Made by a program: the position numbers and the translations under genes. From positions 1 through 53,381 of the forward strand of contig CAVKJG010000007.1 of NCBI GenBank assembly GCA_963656825.1: 53,381 nt of DNA, in the 5' to 3' direction. The notes under the pieces are model-generated. The model worked only from the letters and a program-made list of their open reading frames with translations, was not told where the DNA came from and did no database searches. Each line of letters opens with the position of its first letter. The stretch's first letter is position 1. Origin of the DNA: CAG-841 sp963656825. GTDB taxonomy: Bacteria > Bacillota > Clostridia > Oscillospirales > CAG-272. Shown one piece after another: positions 41,705 through 50,108 of this stretch.

Positions 41705-41755
41705 AAAACACGGCTGAAAACTCGTTTCCGGCGAGATTTTAGCCGTGTTTTTTTA
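41705..41755 (+). terminator. Terminator after coaD
   Basis: Long stem AAAACACGGCT/AGCCGTGTTTT extended through TGAAA and CTCG pairs (41705-41724 with 41732-41751), one A-A mismatch, then a T-run. Confidence 0.88.
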
Positions 41756-41774
41756 TATTTTTTTCAAAAAGCCC

Positions 41775-41803
41775 TTGTATTTTGTTCAGCTATCATTTAT
41801 AAT
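41775..41803 (+). promoter_or_regulatory. Promoter of the dcw cluster (Pmra)
   Basis: TTGTAT (41775-41780), exactly 17 bases, TATAAT (41798-41803). The start point should fall near 41810, so the MraZ boxes begin right at the start of transcription. Confidence 0.7.
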
Positions 41804-41812
41804 TAAACCATA

Positions 41813-41839
41813 AAAGTGGTGTGAAGTGGAGCAAAGTGG
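41813..41839 (+). promoter_or_regulatory. Three MraZ-binding boxes
   Basis: AAGTGG occurs three times with an exact 10-base period (AGTGG at 41815, 41825 and 41835). This agrees with the AAAGTGG/GTGG-type direct repeats bound by MraZ upstream of its own operon. The position, just after the -10, fits autorepression. Confidence 0.8.
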
Positions 41840-41843
41840 TGGA

Positions 41844-41872
41844 TTTCCACACTTTCCACAGAGTTATCCACA
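41844..41872 (+). promoter_or_regulatory. DnaA-box cluster in the mraZ leader
   Basis: A perfect DnaA box, TTATCCACA (41864-41872), is preceded by two half-matching TTTCCACA sites (41844-41851 and 41853-41860). They lie directly between the MraZ boxes and the mraZ ribosome binding site. Confidence 0.5.
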
Positions 41873-41895
41873 TTCCGCGAAAGGAAGGGCATAAA

Positions 41896-42315
41896 ATGTT
41901 TTTAGGCGAGTTTATTCACTCAACCGATGCAAAAGGCAGAGTTTTTATTCCGGCTAAGTTCCGTGAAGCGCTCGGAGAAAGCTTTGTCGTAACGCGCAGC
42001 GTGGATCACTGTCTGTGCGTATATCCCCTTTCCGAGTGGGAAAAATTCACCGCCAAGCTCGACGCACTCCCCATGGTGCAGACTCGTGACGTTCGTCGTT
42101 TCTTCTATTCGGCAGCGTCGGACGCCTCTCTCGACTCTCAGGGACGCGTGCTTATTCCTCAGGTGCTCCGCGATTACGCAAAGCTCGAAAAGGATACCGT
42201 TGTCATCGGCGTGAATTCATACATCGAAATATGGGCTCAGTCGGCTTGGGAAGCAAAGAAAGCCTCCGAAGACGCTCAGAACATTGAAAATATTATGATC
42301 GCGCTCGAAGGCTGA
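41896..42315 (+). CDS. mraZ: Transcriptional regulator MraZ
   Basis: A 139-residue regulator of the dcw cluster that forms ring-like oligomers. It has two AbrB-type swapped-hairpin halves, each with the D-x-K/Q-GR signature: STDAKGRVFIPAKFREAL at the start and SLDSQGRVLIPQVLRDYA near residue 80. The ATG at 41896 has AAGGAAGGG upstream; the longer frame to 41821 would translate the MraZ boxes and is rejected. It likely represses its own operon through the boxes at 41813-41839. Confidence 0.95.
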   Translation: MFLGEFIHSTDAKGRVFIPAKFREALGESFVVTRSVDHCLCVYPLSEWEKFTAKLDALPMVQTRDVRRFFYSAASDASLDSQGRVLIPQVLRDYAKLEKDTVVIGVNSYIEIWAQSAWEAKKASEDAQNIENIMIALEG

Positions 42316-43253
42316 TGGGAGAGTTCAATCACTTTTCGGTAATGCTCGGCGAGTGTATCGACGCGCTGAACATAAAGCCCGACGGAATTTACGTTGACTG
42401 CACGCTCGGCGGCGGCGGTCATTCGGAGCAGATAGCAAAACGCCTTGACGGAGGCAGACTCATCTGCATAGACCGCGACGCAGACGCAATAAACGCGGCA
42501 AAGAAAAGACTCGCTCCCTGCGCCGACAAAATCACGTACGTTCAGGACAATTTTTCAAATATAAAAAATATACTTTCGTCGCTCGGCATAGAAAAAATAA
42601 ACGGCGTGATATTCGATCTCGGCGTTTCCTCGTATCAGCTTGACACAGCCGAAAGAGGCTTTTCGTATAATTCTGACGCCCCGCTCGATATGAGAATGGA
42701 TCGCTCGGCTCCGCTTTCGGCATACGACGTTGTAAACGGCTATCCGGAAAGCGAGCTCCGCAGAATTCTTTACGAATACGGCGAAGAGCAAAACGCCCCG
42801 AAAATAGCGCGCGCCATAGTCGGAAAGCGCGAAGAAAAACCGATAGAAACCACCTTTGAGCTTGTCGATATAATAAAATCGGTAGCGCCGAAAAAAGCGC
42901 TGCTCGAAGGACATCATCCCGCAAAGCAGACTTTTCAGGCAATAAGAATAGAAGTAAACGGCGAGCTTTCGATAATCGCTCCGGCAATAGAGGACGCGGT
43001 GGACGCACTTGCTCAGGAAGGAAGAATTGCCGTGCTTACGTTCCACTCGCTTGAAGACAGAGCGGTAAAGCAGATATTTGCAAGGCTTGAAAAGGGCTGC
43101 ATATGTCCGCCGTCGTTCCCTGTCTGCGTGTGCGGAAAAAAGCCGCAGATAAAAACCCTGCAGAAAAAACCGATTCTTCCGTCAGAAGAAGAACTTAAGC
43201 TTAACAGAAGGTCGCACAGCGCAAAGCTGAGAGCGGCCGAGAAAATACAGTAA
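42315..43253 (+). CDS. rsmH: 16S rRNA (cytosine1402-N4)-methyltransferase RsmH
   Basis: Methylates C1402 in 16S rRNA with SAM; 312 residues (MraW). Clear features are HFSVMLGECIDAL at the start, the SAM motif VDCTLGGGGHSEQI, FDLGVSSYQLD, DAPLDMRMD, and HPAKQTFQAIRIEVNGEL with TFHSLEDR near the end. The ATG overlaps the last base of the mraZ stop (TGATG), so the two are co-translated. Confidence 0.96.
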   Translation: MGEFNHFSVMLGECIDALNIKPDGIYVDCTLGGGGHSEQIAKRLDGGRLICIDRDADAINAAKKRLAPCADKITYVQDNFSNIKNILSSLGIEKINGVIFDLGVSSYQLDTAERGFSYNSDAPLDMRMDRSAPLSAYDVVNGYPESELRRILYEYGEEQNAPKIARAIVGKREEKPIETTFELVDIIKSVAPKKALLEGHHPAKQTFQAIRIEVNGELSIIAPAIEDAVDALAQEGRIAVLTFHSLEDRAVKQIFARLEKGCICPPSFPVCVCGKKPQIKTLQKKPILPSEEELKLNRRSHSAKLRAAEKIQ

Positions 43254-43278
43254 CGCATTACGGAAAGGAAGGAAGAGA

Positions 43279-43812
43279 ATGAGCTCAAACCAGAACCCCC
43301 GAAAACCCCAAAACTCCAAAAACCCCTCATACAACCATCGTTCTCCCTCCAATAAAAAGAGCGTCATCTCTTCCCTTTCCGATATGTGCGGAGGCGGCGG
43401 AGACCGATACGACACCGTCAGAGAAAAGAAAAGCTCCCCGTTTCCGATTGCCCTTATAATCGGCATGCTTGCCGCGACGGTGCTGTTTATGTTCATCGTC
43501 TTTTCGTTCGTTCAGGTGTCGGAGCTTTCCTCCGAAATATCGGAAATGAAAAGCGAGATAAAAGCCCTTTCCGCAGAGGCTGCCACGCTTGAAGGTCAGC
43601 TTGACTACAAGCACACAAAATCGCAGATAGAAGCTACCGCCTCGGAGCTCGGTCTTGACTCTTCGCGCAAAACGACCGTTTATTTTGAAGGCGAAGGCTC
43701 TGAGGATATAAGCGAAATAGTCGAACCCGAAAGCACTCTCGGCGGCGCGATAGATACTCTTCTCAGCGCAATAGCAAAGAACTTCAACAGGTTTATAGAG
43801 TTTATGAACTGA
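43279..43812 (+). CDS. ftsL: FtsL-like division protein
   Basis: A 177-residue bitopic membrane protein, called from position and layout since FtsL is poorly conserved. A long polar N-terminus (1-53), one membrane helix (about 54-76) and then a coiled coil (about 80-115, SSEISEMKSEIKALSAEAATLEGQL) fit FtsL, which joins FtsQ/DivIB in the divisome. The N-terminus is longer than usual. It sits exactly where ftsL is found, between rsmH and the class B PBP. A hairpin follows directly. Confidence 0.78.
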   Translation: MSSNQNPRKPQNSKNPSYNHRSPSNKKSVISSLSDMCGGGGDRYDTVREKKSSPFPIALIIGMLAATVLFMFIVFSFVQVSELSSEISEMKSEIKALSAEAATLEGQLDYKHTKSQIEATASELGLDSSRKTTVYFEGEGSEDISEIVEPESTLGGAIDTLLSAIAKNFNRFIEFMN

Positions 43813-43814
43813 AT

Positions 43815-43850
43815 TTATGCGCGCTCCGTCTGCGGAGCGTGCATAATTTT
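43815..43850 (+). terminator. Hairpin between ftsL and the PBP gene, possible internal terminator
   Basis: A 14-bp stem (43815-43828 with 43833-43846, one G-U pair), core CGCTCCG/CGGAGCG, loop TCTG, then TTTTC. It would lower reading into the penicillin-binding protein. A TATAAT at 43863-43868 follows, but its -35 is weak. Confidence 0.5.
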
Positions 43851-43951
43851 CAAAGCCGCAAATATAATGTAATATCGTAATAGCTTTTTCGAGTAAGGAG
43901 AATATAATAATGCTCTTTGCTCTTTTTAATTATTATGCAAAGGAGAAAACA

Positions 43952-46198
43952 ATGGCAGAGCCAAAGTCCAGACCGGAATCCATACTCGGACGTCAGGGCC
44001 CGCAGATACGCACCCGCTCTTTTCTGCTTTTCTCCCTGATTTCACTCATCGCCGCGATACTGATAGGCAGACTGTTTTATCTTCAGATAATAAACTATAA
44101 AAAATATCGCGCCGCAGTGATCGAGCAGATGATATACGAAACGCCGATATCCGCTTCGCGCGGAACGATAACCGACAGAAACGGTGTGGTTCTCGCGACG
44201 AACTACACAACGGAAAGAATTTTCATTTCTCCTTACGACATAGAAACCGAGGAACAGCGCGAGCTTATCTGCAAGGGACTTTCCGAAATTCTGGGCGTTG
44301 AATACGATTTTGTTTACGAGCAGTCCACAAAGACAAAATACAAGGACAGAACGATAAAAAAGAACGTCGATGAAGCGACGGCAGACAAGGTTCGTCAGTA
44401 CATTGCGGACAATGAGCTTGAAAGAAAAATCTGTCTTGCCGAAATGACGACAAGAGTATATCCCTTTTCAACGCTCGCAAGCCACGTTATAGGCTTCTGC
44501 GGCACGGACGGCGGCAGCTACGGGCTTGAATATTACTACAACAGCGTGCTTTCCGGCGTCAGCGGAAAAATAGTCGCCGCGCAGAACGGCGCAATGGGAT
44601 CTATGCCCTACAACTACGAAACCTATATAGACGCCTCGAACGGCGCAAGCCTTGTCACGACAATAGATTATAAAATTCAGAGCATACTTGAAAATTATCT
44701 CGAACAGGCGGCTGTCGAATCGGGCTGTCAGTCGCGCGCGCAGGCGATAGCGATGGATCCCTCGACGGGAGAAATACTCGGCATGGCGGTTTATCCGAGC
44801 TACGACCTCAACAATCCCACGACCTTTTCCGACTATTACAAAACAAAAATAGCGGCGGCAGCCGAAGAATACGGCGAGGGGACGGTTGAATATCAGAAGG
44901 CGCTTTCGGCGTTTATGCTTGAAATGTGGAACAACAAAGCCATAACCGAAACGTATGAGCCGGGCTCTACCTCAAAAATTTTCACAACGTCGATCGCACT
45001 CGAAGAAAACAAGGCAAAAGTCACGGATACATTTTACTGTCAGGGCTCTTACACCGTATCCGGCTGGAAAATAAAATGTCACAAAACCGCAGGTCACGGG
45101 CTTGTGACCTTCTCTCAGGGACTTATGCAGTCCTGCAACCCCTGTATGATGATGCTCGCCGAGCGCATAGGAATAAGCACCTTCTGCAAATATTTTTCCG
45201 CCTTCGGACTTGACTCAAAAACCGGAATCGATCTTCCGGGCGAAACAGGCTCGGTATACAGAAGCGAGGACAATATGTCCGCCCTCGACCTTGCCGTTTA
45301 TTCCTTCGGTCAGAGATACAACGTAACGGCAATCCAGCAGATAACGGCGGTTTCCGCCGTCGCAAACGGCGGAACGCTTGTAACTCCTCACGTTGTGAAA
45401 GAAATAAAAGACAACGACGGCAATATCATTTCTTCCTTCGGCACGACGGAAAAGCGTCAGGTCATAAGCCGTGAAACCGCCTCGACCATCTGCTCGATTC
45501 TTGCCGAGGGCGTAGCCACGAACGGCGGCGCAAAAAACGCATATGTCGCGGGATATTCCGTGGCGGCAAAAACGGGTACCTCGGAAAAAGGCACTGTCGG
45601 AAACAAACGGATAGCTTCGACCGTGGCGTTTGCGCCGTCATACGATCCGAAAATAGTAATACTTCTTGCGGTAGACGAGCCGACGATAGGCTCGATTTAC
45701 GGAAGCACGGTAGCAGCGCCTTATGTGGCGAAAATGCTTGCCGAAATACTTCCCTATATGGGCGTTGAACCCGTCTACACGGCGGAAGAAATGGCAAAGC
45801 TCGAAATTTCGGTAAAGAATTATCGCGGTCTTGCGCTTGACACTGCAATAAAGAACATAAGCGACGCCGGACTCAAATACGAAATAGTAGGCTCGGGCAC
45901 GTCGGTAATAAATCAGGTTCCCGTGTCGGGCAGCAAAATGTCGTCCGAAAACGGAAGTATAATTCTCTACACGGGCGGCACAACGGAGCCGACATATGCA
46001 ACCGTTCCGTCGATAATAGGAAAAAGCGCGGCGCAGGCAAACAAGCTGCTTGCCGACGCAGGCTTCAATATTCACCTTACGGGCGTCACGAGCGGAGGCT
46101 CAGCCGTTGCGGTGGAGCAGTCGATTGCGGCGGGGACGTCCGCCGAAAAAGGAAGTATAATAACGGTGGATTTCAGAATTACGGAGGTAACCGACTGA
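43952..46198 (+). CDS. ftsI: Class B penicillin-binding protein with two PASTA domains (FtsI/SpoVD type)
   Basis: Septal peptidoglycan transpeptidase, 748 residues. An N-terminal membrane helix (about 25-46) precedes the dimerisation region (ISASRGTITDRNGVVLA) and the transpeptidase. The active-site motifs are STSK (Ser near 338), SCN (near 393) and KTGTSEKG (near 539). Two PASTA domains end the protein (about 610-675 and 680-748). The ATG at 43952 has AAAGGAG six bases upstream; another ATG at 43910, in the same frame and also with AAGGAG, would add 14 residues. Division FtsI or sporulation SpoVD cannot be told apart from sequence alone. Confidence 0.9.
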   Translation: MAEPKSRPESILGRQGPQIRTRSFLLFSLISLIAAILIGRLFYLQIINYKKYRAAVIEQMIYETPISASRGTITDRNGVVLATNYTTERIFISPYDIETEEQRELICKGLSEILGVEYDFVYEQSTKTKYKDRTIKKNVDEATADKVRQYIADNELERKICLAEMTTRVYPFSTLASHVIGFCGTDGGSYGLEYYYNSVLSGVSGKIVAAQNGAMGSMPYNYETYIDASNGASLVTTIDYKIQSILENYLEQAAVESGCQSRAQAIAMDPSTGEILGMAVYPSYDLNNPTTFSDYYKTKIAAAAEEYGEGTVEYQKALSAFMLEMWNNKAITETYEPGSTSKIFTTSIALEENKAKVTDTFYCQGSYTVSGWKIKCHKTAGHGLVTFSQGLMQSCNPCMMMLAERIGISTFCKYFSAFGLDSKTGIDLPGETGSVYRSEDNMSALDLAVYSFGQRYNVTAIQQITAVSAVANGGTLVTPHVVKEIKDNDGNIISSFGTTEKRQVISRETASTICSILAEGVATNGGAKNAYVAGYSVAAKTGTSEKGTVGNKRIASTVAFAPSYDPKIVILLAVDEPTIGSIYGSTVAAPYVAKMLAEILPYMGVEPVYTAEEMAKLEISVKNYRGLALDTAIKNISDAGLKYEIVGSGTSVINQVPVSGSKMSSENGSIILYTGGTTEPTYATVPSIIGKSAAQANKLLADAGFNIHLTGVTSGGSAVAVEQSIAAGTSAEKGSIITVDFRITEVTD

Positions 46199-46262
46199 GC
46201 CGGAGCTTTCGCAGGATGTTTGAAGAAATATTTTTCAAATAATCCTACGGAGGTGACCGCTC

Positions 46263-47705
46263 TTGAAATTATCGGAGCTTATACATCAGAATGAAATTAT
46301 ACTTTTACCGAAAGAAACAGGCGATATCGAAGTTATCGGTGTGGGCGCGGATTCGCGCAAAATAAAAAACGGAGAGCTTTTTTTCTCTCTTGACGGAAAT
46401 ATCGCCCATATGCACGACGCGGTTATAAAAGGGGCGGCGGCTGTCGTTACCGACTCGGTGACCGACGGACGTTTTCCCGTGCCGACCGTAATAACAGACG
46501 ACGCAAGAGAAGCTTTTGCCCGCGCGTGCCTTCGTATGTGCAAAGATCCGCAGAAAAAGCTGCGTCTTTGCGCGGTCACGGGGACAAACGGAAAAACCAC
46601 AACCGCAAATATGCTTTCGGCCATACTTTACGAGGGCGGATATACCTCGTGCGTGATAGGCACGGAGGGCGCCCGCTTCGGCGACGAAACGACAAAAACC
46701 GGCTATACAACTCCGCCGCCGGAAATTCTTGCTCCTCTGCTGAAAAAAGCGGCGGACGAAAATTTTGACTTTGTCGTTATGGAGGCAAGCTCCCACGCGC
46801 TCGATCAGAAGCGCCTGTGCGGTCTTGATTTTGAGGTCGGAATTTTCACAAATCTTTCGCGCGACCATCTCGATTATCACAAAAGCGCGGAGGCTTATTC
46901 TGCGGCGAAAGCCGGACTTTTCAGAAAATGCCGTCATTCCGTGCTGAACTTCGACGATCCGCACGCATATGAAATGGCGTGGGCGGCGGCAGACGAAATA
47001 TGGTATTATTCCGCAAAGGATTTCGACGCCGACTTTTATGCCGACAACATCAGCCACACGGAACGGGGCGTGAAATTTGACTTCTGCTCGACAGGCTCAA
47101 AAGAGCGTATCTCGTCTTCCCTTTTCGGCTGTTATTCCGTGCTCGATATGCTTGCCGCGGCGTCTGCGGCGTCGGTTCTCGGAATAAAAGCGCGGCTTTC
47201 GGCGCGCGCGCTCGAAAGGTTTCACGGCGCGCCCGGACGCATGGAAAGAATAGATACAAAAACGGGCTTCTGCGTGATAATAGATTTTGCTCACACGCCC
47301 GACGCAATAAAAAACGTGCTTTCCGCAGCACGGCAGTTCACGTCGGGAAGAATAATTACCGTATTCGGCTGCGGCGGCGACAGAGATCGCGGCAAACGCG
47401 CGAAAATGGGAAAACTCGCCTGCGAGCTTTCCGATACGGTGATAATAACAAGCGACAATCCGCGTTCGGAGTCTCCGGATGCTATAATAAGCGATATAAC
47501 CTCACAGATAAAATCCCGTGAAAACCACATAACCGAAGCCGACAGAGGAAAGGCGATAGAGCTTGCGCTTTCGGCGGCGGAAAAAGGCGACACGGTGATG
47601 CTTTTAGGCAAAGGCGCGGAGACCTTTATCACGGCGGGAGAAAAAAGGCTGCCCTTCTCAGACAGGGAGCATGCGGAAAATATAATTCTGAAAAAAGGAC
47701 TGTAA
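46263..47705 (+). CDS. murE: UDP-MurNAc-tripeptide ligase MurE, meso-diaminopimelate type
   Basis: Adds the third amino acid of the peptidoglycan stem; 480 residues. The P-loop AVTGTNGKTTTANML is at about 104-118. SSHALDQKRL and TNLSRDHLDYH hold other Mur-ligase residues. DNPRSESP (about 397) is the signature for meso-diaminopimelate, as opposed to lysine, so the wall is of the DAP type. The start is TTG at 46263 with GGAGGTGA upstream. Confidence 0.95.
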   Translation: MKLSELIHQNEIILLPKETGDIEVIGVGADSRKIKNGELFFSLDGNIAHMHDAVIKGAAAVVTDSVTDGRFPVPTVITDDAREAFARACLRMCKDPQKKLRLCAVTGTNGKTTTANMLSAILYEGGYTSCVIGTEGARFGDETTKTGYTTPPPEILAPLLKKAADENFDFVVMEASSHALDQKRLCGLDFEVGIFTNLSRDHLDYHKSAEAYSAAKAGLFRKCRHSVLNFDDPHAYEMAWAAADEIWYYSAKDFDADFYADNISHTERGVKFDFCSTGSKERISSSLFGCYSVLDMLAAASAASVLGIKARLSARALERFHGAPGRMERIDTKTGFCVIIDFAHTPDAIKNVLSAARQFTSGRIITVFGCGGDRDRGKRAKMGKLACELSDTVIITSDNPRSESPDAIISDITSQIKSRENHITEADRGKAIELALSAAEKGDTVMLLGKGAETFITAGEKRLPFSDREHAENIILKKGL

Positions 47706-47709
47706 AAAG

Positions 47710-49110
47710 ATGAAATTCGGATGCACTGACAATAAAATAAATCTCCGGCGGCTTGCGGATATGTGCGGCGGAGAGCTTTTCGGCGGAGATCCCGCGGTGA
47801 CAGTTTGCGGCGTTGCGACCGATTCGAGAGCCGACTGCACTGGCGAATGCTTTTTCGCCATTGAAGGCGAAAATTTTGACGGTCACGATTTTATCCGCAA
47901 GGCTGCGGAAAGCGGCGCGGCAGTTGCCGTCGTAAGCAAAAAGCCGGACTGCGATATTCCGTATATAATGACGGACGACACAAGAAAAGCGCTCGGCGCG
48001 CTTGCAAAGGCGTATAAGGCGCAGTTCAATACAATAACCGTCGCCGTGACCGGCAGCGTCGGAAAAACAACTACAAAGCAGTACATCCATTCTATACTTT
48101 CCGTAAAGCACAAAACGCACAAAACGGAAGGAAACCAAAATAACGACATCGGTCTGCCGCTGACCGTGCTTTCGCTCGGCAAGGACGACAGACTTCTGGT
48201 GCTTGAAATGGGAATGAGCGGCTTCGGCGAAATATCGGCGCTTTCAAAAATCGCCGAGCCCGATATAGCCGTAATAACCTGCATAGGGAATTCGCACATA
48301 GAACACCTCGGTTCGAGAGAAAATATATGCAAAGCAAAGCTTGAAATAACCGACGGAATGAAAGACGGCGCGATTCTGCTCCTGAACGGCGACGAGCCGC
48401 TCCTTGAAAACGCCGCACCCAAAAGAAAGCTCTGCCGGCTTTACTTCGGAATTGAAAATCCGAAATGTGACTACAAAGCCAAAAATATAACCGCCCATGA
48501 CGGCTTTACAGCCTTTGATTTCCGCTCCGCCGAAAACGAAAGCATAACCGGTCTGCGTATAAATCAGGTGGGAATTCATAACGTGTGCGACGCGCTTGCA
48601 TCCGTCGCCGTGGGAACGCTCCTCGGCATAGACGACGACGGAATAAAGCAGGGACTTTTATCGTTTTCTCCCGTCGGAATGCGTCAGAGCATTATAAAAT
48701 CAAACGGATTTACGATAATCGAGGACTGCTACAACGCAGGACCGGAATCCATGTGCGCAGCGCTTGACGTGCTTTCGGATATATCGGGGGACGGAGGGAA
48801 AATAGCCGTTCTCGGCGAAATGCGTGAGCTTGGAGAGTATTCCGCAGAGCTTCACCGCAAGGTCGGCGAAAAGGCGGCGGAAATCGGCGTAGACAGGCTG
48901 ATAACCGTCGGCGCGCTTGCCGGTGAAATAGCCACAGGTGCCGAGATGTCGGGACTGTCGCACGAAAAGATAACGAAGATATCCGATTATTCGGATGCGG
49001 AAAAGGCGGCAGAAATAATAAAACCGCTTATAAATCGGGGCGACACCGTGCTTATAAAAGCAAGTCGCGCGCTGTCACTTGAAAGAATATCACATCTGCT
49101 TCAGGAGTAA
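47710..49110 (+). CDS. murF: UDP-MurNAc-tripeptide:D-Ala-D-Ala ligase MurF
   Basis: Completes the UDP-MurNAc-pentapeptide by adding D-Ala-D-Ala; 466 residues. The ATP site is AVTGSVGKTTTKQ (about 112-124). EGNQNNDIGLPLTVL and LEMGMSGFGEI are typical of MurF and bind the substrate and metal; DCYNAGPESMCAAL marks the C-terminal domain. It follows murE by 4 bases. Confidence 0.95.
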   Translation: MKFGCTDNKINLRRLADMCGGELFGGDPAVTVCGVATDSRADCTGECFFAIEGENFDGHDFIRKAAESGAAVAVVSKKPDCDIPYIMTDDTRKALGALAKAYKAQFNTITVAVTGSVGKTTTKQYIHSILSVKHKTHKTEGNQNNDIGLPLTVLSLGKDDRLLVLEMGMSGFGEISALSKIAEPDIAVITCIGNSHIEHLGSRENICKAKLEITDGMKDGAILLLNGDEPLLENAAPKRKLCRLYFGIENPKCDYKAKNITAHDGFTAFDFRSAENESITGLRINQVGIHNVCDALASVAVGTLLGIDDDGIKQGLLSFSPVGMRQSIIKSNGFTIIEDCYNAGPESMCAALDVLSDISGDGGKIAVLGEMRELGEYSAELHRKVGEKAAEIGVDRLITVGALAGEIATGAEMSGLSHEKITKISDYSDAEKAAEIIKPLINRGDTVLIKASRALSLERISHLLQE

Positions 49111-49114
49111 ACAA

Positions 49115-50086
49115 ATGACGCTTTATCTTATTTCGGTGCTTGCGGTATCGGCAGTATGCACCGCCGCTCTTGGAAAAATATTCATTCCCGTGCTTATGTC
49201 GAAAAAGATAGGTCAGCCCGTAAAGGAGATCGGTCCGAGGTGGCATAAATGCAAGGACGGCACGCCCACAATGGGCGGACTGTTCTTTATCGCGGGGACG
49301 GCGCTTTCGCTTGTCGTTTCGTTTTTCTTTCTCGGAAAAGAGGAGCTTGCAAAGCTCTGGATATGCTATGGTTTTACTTTTCTTTCCGGAATGGTGGGAA
49401 TAATTGACGACGGCAAAAAGCTGTTCGAGCATAAAAACGACGGTATCCGCGCGTATCAGAAGGTGCTTTTGCAGGCGGTGATAGCCTCGCTCTTTCTGCT
49501 CGCAGCCGAAAAAACGTTCGGACTCTGCAAAACGCTTTATATTCCTTTTTTCCGCGCGGAGCTTGAAATGGGCTTTTGGTTTTACGTTTTCTTTGTCGCG
49601 TTTTTTATATTCACGTCAAACTCGGTAAATCTTACCGACGGCATAGACGGACTCGCCTCCTCCGTTACGGCGGCGGTGTGCGTGTTTTTCGCTGTCAGAG
49701 CGCTTTTGCGCGGACAGTCGGCAGGCGCGACGCTTGCCGTGGCAACATTCGGCGGCTGCATCGGATTTCTTGTTTACAACGCTCATCCGGCAAGAATATT
49801 TATGGGTGACACAGGCTCGCTTTTTCTCGGCGGAGCGGTGGTTGCGCTCTCGCTTATGACAGACGATCCGCTTATTCTCGTTATAGTCGGCATCGTATAT
49901 TTTATCGAAGCCTTTTCGGTTATACTTCAGGTCGGATATTTCAGAATATCGCACGGAAAAAGACTTTTCAGAATGTCGCCCCTGCATCATCATTTCGAGC
50001 TTTGCGGCTGGAGCGAGGGCAAAATAGTTTTCGTTTCCGTTTTATTAACGGTTATAATGGGCGTAATATCGTATTTCTTTGAATGA
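49115..50086 (+). CDS. mraY: Phospho-N-acetylmuramoyl-pentapeptide transferase MraY
   Basis: Makes lipid I by joining the pentapeptide precursor to undecaprenyl phosphate in the membrane; 323 residues, about ten helices. The conserved residues are in CKDGTPTMGGLFF, VGIIDDGKKL, SNSVNLTDGIDGLA (about 172) and FMGDTGSLFLGG, and the cytoplasmic LHHHFELCGW. The ATG at 49115 follows AGGAG; the frame to 49079 lies inside murF. The murD gene, usually next, is absent. Confidence 0.96.
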   Translation: MTLYLISVLAVSAVCTAALGKIFIPVLMSKKIGQPVKEIGPRWHKCKDGTPTMGGLFFIAGTALSLVVSFFFLGKEELAKLWICYGFTFLSGMVGIIDDGKKLFEHKNDGIRAYQKVLLQAVIASLFLLAAEKTFGLCKTLYIPFFRAELEMGFWFYVFFVAFFIFTSNSVNLTDGIDGLASSVTAAVCVFFAVRALLRGQSAGATLAVATFGGCIGFLVYNAHPARIFMGDTGSLFLGGAVVALSLMTDDPLILVIVGIVYFIEAFSVILQVGYFRISHGKRLFRMSPLHHHFELCGWSEGKIVFVSVLLTVIMGVISYFFE

Positions 50087-50108
50087 CAAAAGAAAGGAGA
50101 GCTTTCTT

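Noticed and set aside
41844..41872. The DnaA-box cluster as a chromosomal origin
   Set aside because: There is one perfect box only, with no dnaA, dnaN or AT-rich unwinding stretch of the usual size; a regulatory role is more likely.
41821..41895. Longer N-terminus for MraZ
   Set aside because: It would translate the MraZ and DnaA boxes; the ATG at 41896 has its own binding site and matches the family start.
46210..46255. Imperfect hairpin between the PBP gene and murE
   Set aside because: The pairing AGGAT..ATCCT with TTTGAA..TTCAAA is weak, has no U-run and abuts the murE ribosome binding site; not enough for a terminator.
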